From Limnanthes douglasii subsp. nivea (taxonomy: Eukaryota > Streptophyta > Magnoliopsida > Brassicales > Limnanthaceae), in NCBI GenBank assembly GCA_036936605.1, contig JAUPFV010000004.1, positions 184,716,807 to 184,780,806 on the forward strand: a stretch of 64,000 bases of DNA, given 5' to 3'. Positions 54,731 through 64,000 of the stretch are shown here, piece by piece. Within the stretch, counting starts at the first letter, position 1; each line of letters opens with the position of its first letter. The notes under the pieces are model-generated. The model saw only the letters and a list, made by a program, of their open reading frames with translations. It did not search any database and was not told the DNA's origin. A program made the translations under genes and the position numbers.

Positions 54731-57700
54731 GTTAGAGCCGATCTACCATCTAGAATCTACAGTATTCTTAAATTTTTAGCTTAAATATGGATCATAAATC
54801 ATGCAGTAAACGAGAATGATGAATCATGTTATAATTTGTGAATCACGAATCATATAGTAAAAGTGAATCACGAATCATAAAGGAAACATGAATGACAAAT
54901 CATGTAGTAAAAATGATTATAAATCATGTAGTAAAAATGAATCACGTAGTAAAAACGAATTGTAAATTATACAAAAAATATTAAGAAACAAATATATGAT
55001 TATTTGTGATATTTCGAAGCGCGTCAATCAATTAACATTTTTGTCTACCTGAATTCTTAACCATTTTAAACATCTTGGGATCAACCTTCTCTACATGTTC
55101 ATTTCCGGAGTGTTGTTTATTCCATATTAAAGGATTGTATGTAAGTAATATATAAAATTAATTACATATAATTTTATTTTATATATTTAAGAAGATATAG
55201 TAATATACTAACCAATAATATAGGAAAATATCCTATAACATATCAGATTTGGTATCAAACATTATTTCTTCTAAACAAGTGTAGTCGTTGATTTTTTTTC
55301 ATATCTTCGATGTAGTAAATCATCAATGAAGCCAATATATCACATTATATTGAGAAGAACAATGTTGAGCAAGCTAGAAGAACCAAGAGTATACCCACAT
55401 CTTTTACTCCTTACTCTCTTCCAATTATAAGAATTATGGTTATTCCATCATAAGACACAAAAACATATAAATAAACGTGAATGGAAAACAATATAATACC
55501 ACAATACAAAGTATAAGTATAAAAAATATGAACAATATAAAAACATAAATGAAAAATAAAAACGAATAAGAAATCATAAATGTGAAGTGTGGACAATATA
55601 TAAACACAAATGGGAAATGTGAATGATTAATAATCATAAATGCAAATTGGGAATAAACTCCAGACCTTAATCTTCTAATTCTTAATTTTGAGTGGTGCAA
55701 ATTTAGCTGGATCGGTAAAATACGTATTTATTATTCTTGATTCTTGATTTTATTCATATATAAGTTGCAAAGTATTAAGAGAGTTTAGTGACATTTCCTA
55801 TGCATCATGCTTCAAACTAAATATAGTCTTTATATCTTTAGTTTTAAATTGTAAGAATTGGGACCCCAACTTGGAAACTCATTTTTTATTGTTGTATGTC
55901 TTGATGATTTCTACATTCAACTTCTATTGTTTCTTAGTATAAAATGTTTCTTTTTTGTTTCTTATCAGAACATGTATCATTTTTAAGAGACAATAAAAAT
56001 GGGTTGTTCTTGTTTCTTCTATGTGAACATCTTTCATCTTTGTATCATTAATCTCATTAATAAGTGTATACAACCTTGATCTGAAAAAAAGCTACCATGT
56101 TTACCTGCAACAAATACAAGTTCGTATCACACATGACATGCAAATGTGAAGTAATATAGACTAAAACCGTCAATAATTAGTAAAATAATGATTTGTGAAC
56201 CATTAATAAATATAAATCGTGAATCATGAATCATTGGACAATCATGATTTATTAGTAAACTTGAATCGTGAATTATCATCCTATCACAAATCACGAATCA
56301 TTAGTAAAGAAGAAGTGTGAATCATGAATCACGTGCTAAAACACATGACATGCAACTTTAAAATATTGTTATATGCGAATCATGAATATCACGAAAATCA
56401 AGATTTATTAGTTTTTCCCATTTTTAACCAATTTTAATAAAATCAAACTTATAAAATAACATATAAATCATGTAGGATCCTGGTTTACTAAAACATTGTA
56501 TTAGAAAACCCTAAAACCGAAGTCTTTTCATATTCCAACACTATGGTTCACAACAAATCAGAAAATAAATCTCTAAAACTAACAAACTAGACTCAAATCA
56601 ATAAAAATAATCATATGTAACCATTTTAAGTTAAAAATAAAAGTAAATTACATGAAAGAATAAATGATGAAGAAAATTATTTATTTAGAAATGATGAAAA
56701 CAGTCGTTGGATAGATAAATGAAGCCTAACAGCCGACAAGTTTTTAAGCTTTGTGTTTTGTTAGATGAAGAAATAGGTTAATTTAGGCAATACCGTCACA
56801 AATTGGAGGTTGATTTTAAAGGGAGAAACTAAATTCAAATGTCTCGAAAATGATATTAAAAAAAATATAATTTTTGAAAAACTACCTATTTGTACTAAAA
56901 GGGTATTTTGGTAGTAAATATGGTTCATATACCATTTGGCAGCTTGTCTTTTTAGATTTGTGATTGAGATTTGATTTTAATTTAAGTAAATAATAACAAT
57001 CCACCCATTAGACTATAAATGTGAGACCATAATTCACATATGTCCTAGCCATCGACCATGATCATGTGATTTTTTACTAGTGAAATTCGATTATATTTTT
57101 TTACAATTTGTTTTGTATATATGCCGTTTTAGTTCTGTTTTGAATGATGTAAAATTAATTTTTCATTTTTGATTTTGATGTGTTTGAAAATGTGTTGCGT
57201 ATCTTGATATGAATATATACACCATTCATCACCCTTATTTACAGAGTTAAGATTACAAAAGTTGATGATGTTGAATTTTAAATAATTATAGTTAGTCGAT
57301 TCAAAGCTAATTAGTTATTTTGCTTTTTTTAGATGATGCACGTAAATATTAAGTAAAAGTAAAGTATTATAAAAAAATTTGTTTTCTAGTCGAGATCTTA
57401 GTTGATCATCGAGTTAAGTTCTATTTAAAAATAAAAAAATTGTAAATCAAAATAGTCATGCGTGTTGAGTGTAATTAATATTATTTTTATGTATTAAACT
57501 TGTTGACTATTATATAATTGGTGATATTTAAAAAATTGGTTGATTTGATTGATTGATCGTTATATTTTGAACACCAGACACCCGCCCTTCGACAAAAAAT
57601 TATTTTTAAAAAATATTTCAAGTTATGATTTGTTTTCAGTGGTGCATTAGCTTATAATCGATCTCACTATGAGATGATGAGTCGTGGTATACAAATCTAA

Positions 57701-58276
57701 ATTAGAAGATTCATATATATATATATATATATAGATTTCAATTATCGGGTGACTAACCCACCCACTAGGTTAACTAGATACCGATCAATACAAAATATAA
57801 AACAACCCATAGTTATATATCGTTATGATATTGCACGAAGGAAAAGAAAAAACTTTTGTTGAAAAGTAAAATGAATATTTACAAAGCAAACTCTGTTAAT
57901 TTTTGGACGGAAATGACAATAAAAAAAATATTTTGTGACTTATATTTTCAGATGCTCAATATTCTACGAATATTTGTCAAAATACCATATTTCTCAATCA
58001 GTTTATGAAATAAGTTCGAGAAATATTCGTGATCGTGTAAGTGCATTCCCATTTAATAGTAAGTTTCTTTTTTACACGAAACTCTGTGTGTTGAAATACT
58101 CATCAAGGGATGATATATCTTACATGAAATTTATTTGGTTTGACTATTTTATCGAATTTATTGACGATGATCACATAATGTTCTTCGTAGATATTTAAAT
58201 ATTTTGATAGCCTTAACTAAGTGGTTGATCAATTTTTTTTTATAATAATTGATCATGTGAGAGGTGATGTTTACTT
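54731..58276. other. AT-rich spacer, copy 2
   Basis: Parallel to 29981-33463: AATCATG minisatellite (54790-54970, longer than in copy 1), second cluster at 56190-56400, (AT)n run at 57713-57733. No gene seen. Confidence 0.6.
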
Positions 58277-58281
58277 AGGTG
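58277..58281. repeat. Target-site duplication AGGTG (left) of E6
   Basis: Same as for E3; the right partner has been deleted together with the end of the 5' LTR. Confidence 0.85.
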
Positions 58282-59153
58282 TGATAAACTCCTCTTAGAA
58301 TCGGCACTCTGAAATGGGATAGGGATAACTTTGCACCAGAAACCCAAAAGGATTCAAGGATCAAAGGATATGGATCGATAGGTCACACAAAGGTTGTGGA
58401 AAGGCCTTTGATATTCCAACTGATCATCCTTTGGATATGACGCACCAAATGAAGAACAGGTTTTCTTGTGGATATAACACACCAACAAGAGAAGAGTAAA
58501 ACTGAAGAAGTATTTTTCAGAATCAAAGATAGTCTAACCATTAGAATTTTGAGTACATAGTTTTTATAGGAGAAAGAACTAGCCTTGAACACAATTAAGG
58601 CTGTTCTTGGAAACATAATGCATGTCTCTAAAACAATTAAGGATTTTCTTGGAAACAAAATGCTTTAATATTGAAAATACAAAGTATTAATGATATAAGC
58701 TGGAAATCAGACTCCTCCCTCCTCCAAGGACGTGGCTTTTGGTGTAGATGTGCCTTGGGCTTTTATTTTAACAAATGGGCAATGGTAAAGTGAAACAATT
58801 GCCTCATTAAAAACCTTTTCAAGAAAACCCATTGGGACAAAACTTGAACAAGGGAAAAAGAGTACAATCGAGACACTTTCTCATTTGTTGAAATCAATTA
58901 GCTTGAATCAAGACCAAAAGTGGTTTGACAAGCTTTTCCACCATACTTGTTGTTTTGATCACGTGGATTCTCTAGTTGATTAAGAAATCCTCCAACAGCT
59001 TTGTTAAATTGTTTTGCTCTTGATCGAGTTGTTGGACGAGCCGGGAAAATAAGAATATCTTCAACTTCAAGCTCATCTTCTTTTTCAAGTTGTTCATCTG
59101 GTTCTTGTACATTTCCATGTTCTAAGCTCTTTGTGTCATCTAGGATCACATCA
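58282..59153 (-). repeat. E6 3' LTR (872 bp)
   Basis: Complete; TATA at 58561-58568 on the minus strand; polypurine tract at 59154-59166. Confidence 0.95.
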
Positions 59154-60610
59154 TCCTCTCCCACTTCAAAAGGATTTGACCTCAAATCCATTTCATCTGC
59201 GATAAAAGGAACCAAATCAGAAACATTAAAGGTAGGACTCACTTTATACTTACCTCGTAGGTCAAGTTGATACGCATTATTGTTGATCTTTATTGTTACT
59301 TCAAATGGTCCATCAATTCTAGGTATCAATTTTGACTTCCTCTCTTCTGGAAATCTTTCCTTTCTTAAGTGCACCCATACTTGATCTCCAACCTCAATAA
59401 CTTTCTCACGTCTTCCCTTGTTTGCTTGTTTGACATATTGCTCAGTTTTCTTTTCTATGTTTTTCCTTGCATCATCATGGATCTGTTTTACAAGTTCAAC
59501 TTTCTTTTTCCCATCTATGCTAGTTCTTTCACTCAAAGGCAAAGGAATTAGATCCAAAGGAGATATTGGGTTAAATCCATAAACAATTTGAAAAGGAGAG
59601 TACTTAGAAGTAGAATGCATAAAATGATTGTATGCAAATTCAACACGCGGCAAACATTCTTCCCAAGTTTTCAAGTTCTTTTTAATTAATGCACGTAGAA
59701 GAGTGGACAAAGTCCTATTTACTACTTCTGTTTGTCCATCAGTTTGTGGGTGACAAGTAGTAGAAAATAAAAGCTTAGTCCCTAACTTAGACCATAAAGT
59801 TTTCCAAAAGTAACTTAGAAACTTAGTGTCCCCGTCTGAAACTATCGTCCTAGGCATGCCATGCAAACGAACTATCTCTTTAAAGAACAGATTAGCAATG
59901 TTCAAAGCATCATCAGTTTTGTGACAAGCAACAAAGTGTGCCATTTTAGAGAATCGATCAACAACCACAAAAATGGAATCCTTACCAGTTCTAGTCCTAG
60001 GCAATCCAACTACAAAGTCCATAGATATATCATTCCAAGGATGCGTAGGAATAGGTAAATGAGTATACAACCCGTGGGATTGAACCTTAGATTTGGCTTG
60101 TTTACAAGTAGCACATCTGTCACAGATTCTTTTAACATCCCTCCTTATATGTGGCCAATGGTGATCCAGCATTACCTTGAGAGTTTTAGCTATTCCAAAA
60201 TGTACCATTAAGCCTCCTCCATGGGCTTCTCTAACAAGTAAATCTCTCATGGAACAATTAGGCACACATAAACGTTTATCAAAGAATAAGAATCCTTCAT
60301 GCCTATAGAACCGCCCTGAAGCAAACTTTTTACATGCTTGATACATCTTTCCAAAATCAGAATCATTTTCATATAAACTCTTAAGATGATCAAATCCTAA
60401 AATCTTAGCTTCAAGAGTAGTGATTAAGGCATACCTTCGGGACAATGCATCAGCAACAATATTTTCTTTACCTTGTTTGTATTTGATGACATATGGAAAT
60501 GTCTCAATAAATTCTATCCCTTGAACAAGACACCTAGTGTGGAACAGATTCTCCCTTTGCTCTTGTTCTTCTTCTTTTGTTTGAACGCTTAAAGACCTTA
60601 TGGCTACCAA
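58898..60610 (-). pseudogene. E6 570-aa frame: linker, RNase H end, complete integrase, LTR tail
   Basis: The longest open frame in the window. Residues about 1-30 are the linker before protease ([19 protein letters not shown]); a deletion then joins [18 protein letters not shown] (RNase H end). Integrase follows: HHCC finger ([17 protein letters not shown], then [11 protein letters not shown]), Asp (MDFVVGLP), Asp (VSDGDTKF, with Arg to Gly beside it) and Glu (GQTEVVNR), the GPF/Y module, LRSNPF and the tail TTRSRAKQF. The final residues are shifted by one inserted A (QTTFGLDSS). The integrase triad is intact, but protease and RT are absent and the frame start is an accident of the deletion, so it cannot act alone. 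Confidence 0.88.
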
Positions 60611-60620
60611 TAAATCTCCT

Positions 60621-61491
60621 TTAGCAGGTCGCTCTAAGTGTTACTGCCCCTGAACCGTAACTTGATCTTGAGGAGTTCTTTCTTTTAAATTGTTGTTCAA
60701 ATAGCAAAGCTTTGTGTAGCATCTCTTCTAGTTCAACATAATACTGAGTTTCCAATCTGTCTTGAATTTCTCTATTTAAACCCCCAAGAAACCTTGACAT
60801 TGTTGCCTCTCTATCATCTGGAATATCAGCTCGCAACATTAAGGTCTCCATTTCTTGATAATACTCTTCAACAGATCGGCTTCCTTGTGTTAATCTCCTC
60901 AGCTTTAGATGCAGCTCACGGTGGTAATGACTAGGAACAAACCTCTTCCCCATAATGGCTTTCATTTCTGCCCATGATTCTATAGGATGTTCCCCATTAC
61001 GCCTTCTTGAGGTAACTAGTTGATCCCACCAACTAAGAGCATAATCATAAAATTCAGTAGCAGCAATTCTTACTCGATTGGTCTCCATGTAGTGTTGAAC
61101 GTTAAAAACGAGTTCAATCTTCTTTTCCCATTCCAAATAGGCATCTGGATCGTTTTTTCCATGGAATTGTGGAATCTTAATCTTGAGACCTCCAAGATTG
61201 TCACGCATACGTTCGTTGCCCTCTCTTGTACGTCTATGGTGCCTTCTATGGCTGTTTCGAGATGAATTGCTCATGCGTTCATAAAGCGGCTTCATTTCTG
61301 AATTGTTCAGGTAGTTCATGGTTTCTTCTTGGACTGGTTTTTCGTGAACGGTTCCGCTCGTGGTCAGTGTATGATTGAAGCTCTTCGCGAAGGGCATCTA
61401 TTTTGGTGTCTATCAACTTTGTCATAGCTTCAATTAGAAGCTTGTTGTTATTGAAATTACTGTTTTCTGCATCATTTGAATTAGACATCAT
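60621..61491 (-). pseudogene. E6 gag, frameshifted
   Basis: ATG at 61491 (MMSNSNDAENS). The frame breaks after RNEAA near 61283, where a short deletion removes DEYYE-type residues, and continues in another frame with SNSSRNSHRRHHRRTRE, PQFHGKNDPDAYLEWE, SVEEYYQEMETLM and FLGGLNREIQDRLE, to 60621. The zinc knuckle is deleted at the same point as in E3. Confidence 0.88.
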
Positions 61492-61806
61492 TTTCTACAA
61501 AACAAAACAAAAACAAATCACCAGCAACAAGTCCTTGGAAAGTTCTTCAATTTATTTAAAACCATAAAACATATCCAAATATGTTTTCCTAAGAATAATA
61601 AGAGATAAGTTTCACAACAGCACCTAAAAACGATTTTCTACGATTTTAAATCTCAAACAGCTATAACTAGGGTGAAACAGATCAGAATTCCGTGATTAAA
61701 AATGAAATCATCACACTAACACTCAAATCTTCACAAAACAAACTGATAATATAAAATAGATGAAGAAACATTAATGAGAAAGAGAATACCCAATTTTCAG
61801 AATGTT

Positions 61807-61818
61807 GCTCTGATACCA
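61807..61818 (-). promoter_or_regulatory. E6 tRNA-Met primer binding site
   Basis: GCTCTGATACCA on the plus strand. Confidence 0.95.
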
Positions 61819-61820
61819 CT

Positions 61821-62596
61821 TAATAAACTCCTCCTCGAATCGGCACTCTGAAATGGGATAGGGATAACTTTGCAACCAGGAACCCAAAAGGATTCAAGGA
61901 TCAAAGGATGTGGATCGATAGGTCACACAAAGGTTGTGGAAAGGCCTTTGATATTCCAACTGATCTTCCTTTGGATATGACGCACCAAATGAAGAACAGG
62001 TTTTCTTGTGGATATTACACACCAACAAGAGAAGACTAAAACTTAAGACATTTTTTTTCAGAATCAAAGATAGTCTAACCATTAGAATTTTGAGTACATA
62101 GTTTTTATAGGAAAAAGAACTAGCCTTGAACACAATTAAGGCTGTTCTTGGAAACATAATGCATGCCTCTAAAACAATTAAGGCTTTTCTTGGAAACAAA
62201 ATGCTTTAATATTGAAAATACAAAGTATTAATTATATTAGCTAGAAATCAGACCCTTCCCTCCTCCAAGGACGTGGCTTTTGGTGTAAATGGGCCTTGGG
62301 CTTTTATTTCAACAAACGGGCAATGGTGAAGTGAAACAATTGCCTCATTAAAAACCTTGTCAAGAAAACCCATTGGGACAAAACTTGAACAAGGGAAAAA
62401 GAGTACACTCGAGACACTTTCTCATTTGTTGAAATCAATTAGCTTGAATCAAGACCAAAGTGGTTTGACAAGATTTTCCACCATACTTGCTGTTTTGATC
62501 ACGTGGATTCTCTAGTTGATTAAGCAATCCTCCAACAGCTTTGTTAAATTGTATTGCTCTTGATCGAGTTGTTGGACCAGCCGATAAAATAAGAAT
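61821..62596 (-). repeat. E6 5' LTR, truncated
   Basis: Inner end reads TAATAAACTCC where TGATAAACTCC is normal. The outer ~100 bases are deleted together with the start of the C segment. TATA at 62102-62109. Confidence 0.93.
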
Positions 62597-63338
62597 TTCT
62601 CGGTCGCTTGTAATTTTTTCGTTTTGCTTGATCAAATTATGCTTAGAGAATTTTCAATATTTTTTATATTTAATGTTGCCAAAGCTATGTTTAAGTCTTA
62701 TAGGTTTTTTCTGTTGGTACTGTTGGTTTGATGGTTATCTTGTTGATGAAAATACGATAATAAGTGTTGTTTGATATCCCTTTTATTTCGGAAGGTGGTT
62801 AATGCATTTATTTTGGAATTATATCTCATTCTCGGAGACTATAATCCTTATAATACAAAATTCGCATATATTTGATTTTAATTAACACAACCTATGATTT
62901 TTTTATACCTTGGTTTATTTTTTTCGATCATCACTCTTAAATAATTTAATTATACATTTATTATTATTAAAATTTTATAACATAACTTTTCGTTGTTATT
63001 TAGTTCATTCCGCTTATTTTGTATTGGATTATGTTTATTTTTCATTTTTATACATAATATTTTCTTTTATTTTGGCATGTTTTTCTTTGTTTTACATTAG
63101 TGGTTTTTTTCCATTAATTTTTTTAATTATTGATAATAATTAACACTTTATTTTCAATATTTTAATTTGATTAGGTATAAAAATAAAGAATTGTTTGAGT
63201 GAAGACCAAATTTAGAATTTTATTTCTTATTTTGATTAAAATTATCATTTGAGGACTTTTAGTTATTTGGATTTGCATTTGATGACTTTTTGTTTTGTAT
63301 TTATGATACATCATTAATAAATTTATTCATTATATATT

Positions 63339-63369
<31 letters not shown>

Positions 63370-64000
63370 GGTGTAAAGTTACTTTTATGCCTCAAACCCT
63401 CATTTAGGCATAAAATCTAAACGATTATTTGATAATGAAATGTCTTGGTAAAGTAGGTGACTAATATGATACTGAATTTTAGCATACATGATCCACTTTT
63501 ATAGAAATCTACGTTGTATTTTTTCTAATGGTAAAAAGTGAAGTATACTACCAATAAGGCTATTAAGGATTACGTATTATATGACTTCGGAGTTTGACAT
63601 TGTGAGCATCTTGTTTATCATAATTGGTTTCATCTCTCAAATATGTTTTGATTGGATCTTTCAACAACTCAAATTTTTGGTGGTGAAGAATATGTGCACT
63701 GTATTGACTACGAATGAGATGCAAGTGCGTATTGAATCATAATTTCCTCTTTTTATTTATGTTTATGTGACTATATTAACTATTCGGTGTAATTTTTTTG
63801 CTATTTGTTCATATTTAGATATTCCATTATCGTAGATAACCTATTTGTAAATTATCTCTTTGATGACTAGTTGGAAGTTAAATTTAAACTTTAATTTCTT
63901 AATATTGGATACGAGGGAGACTTGTAGTCCGATGATTATTGCTTCATATTATACTTTATTGTTTGTTTTCACTTGTAGTCCGATGATTATTGCTTCATAT
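62597..64000. other. C segment, copy 2: no gene identified
   Basis: Equivalent to about 37905-39480, with a deletion corresponding to about 38830-39085 near 63560 and an expanded (AT)n run at 63343-63369. Confidence 0.6.
63921..64000 (+). repeat. 51-bp tandem duplication at window end
   Basis: CTTGTAGTCCGATGATTATT at 63921 recurs at 63972; copy 1 (39451) has it once. The second unit runs off the window. Confidence 0.85.

Larger units (their letters stand above)
58282..62596 (-). mobile_element. E6: minus-strand CRM element, duplicate of E3
   Basis: Same insertion point, orientation and internal deletions as E3, hence copied by the duplication and not an independent insertion. The 5' LTR is truncated on the right at about 62596, where the C segment resumes. 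Confidence 0.93.
47850..64000 (+). repeat. Tandem segmental duplication, copy 2 (incomplete)
   Basis: Parallels 20250-39480 apart from the N gap, indels (269 bp retained at 48258-48526; one extra 43-bp unit; extra minisatellite units; loss of the E6 right end) and scattered substitutions. Direct reading of short aligned stretches suggests a few percent divergence; no alignment was run. Confidence 0.88.

Overview
The window is eukaryotic plant DNA, almost certainly an angiosperm and probably a eudicot. It is AT-rich and consists almost entirely of retrotransposon remains, with no intact host gene. The identification rests on plant-type Ty3/gypsy elements of the CRM chromovirus clade (initiator tRNA-Met primer site, pol ending in a [13 protein letters not shown] tail), Tat-lineage Ty3 elements, and plant L1-type LINEs with DUF4283, zinc-knuckle and RVT zinc-binding modules. 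Six CRM copies and remnants plus nested Tat elements suggest heterochromatic, possibly pericentromeric DNA. That placement is inference.

Layout. 1-3293: 5'-deleted CRM copy (E1). 3294-3410: possible last-exon remnant of a host gene, interrupted by E1. About 4.09-8.8 kb: LINE-1, with an unusual repeat-bearing 5' part. About 9.06-13.9 kb: LINE-2 of the same family. 13913-14365: integrase piece of a Tat element (Tat1), interrupted at 14366-20416 by a composite of at least two CRM internal regions and four LTR segments (E2), flanked by the 5-bp duplication GTATG. Tat1 resumes at 20417 with the integrase C-terminus, 3' tandem repeats, a long antisense reading frame with its own TATA box, and a 3' LTR-like region to about 25.63 kb. 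It is followed by a LINE reverse-transcriptase fragment (LINE-3), the 5' end of a second Tat element (Tat2: LTR, tRNA primer site, gag), and AT-rich DNA holding minus-strand exon-like remnants. 33469-37852: minus-strand CRM copy E3 (duplication AGGTG). 40056-46490: the only CRM copy with a full set of domains, E4 (duplication TAAAA).

Large-scale structure. Everything from about 20.25 kb is repeated from about 47.85 kb onward in the same order and orientation (Tat1 tail, antisense frame, spacer, minus-strand CRM copy, C segment). The window therefore carries a direct tandem duplication with a unit of about 27.6 kb, of which E4 contributes 6.4 kb. The second copy differs by a few percent, contains a 100-N gap (53552-53651) where the first copy has about 3.25 kb, and runs off the window end. 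It could be a true segmental duplication or two haplotypes wrongly placed in series.

Nothing here looks able to move by itself: every element has stops, frameshifts or missing domains. Many stop codons are transitions from CGA, CAA, CAG or TGG, the pattern expected of long-methylated DNA. The observations most worth following are the duplication, the antisense frame in Tat1, the overlap of CRM pol with its LTR, the composite LTR array E2, and a leader deletion in E2 that falls exactly on GT...AG boundaries.
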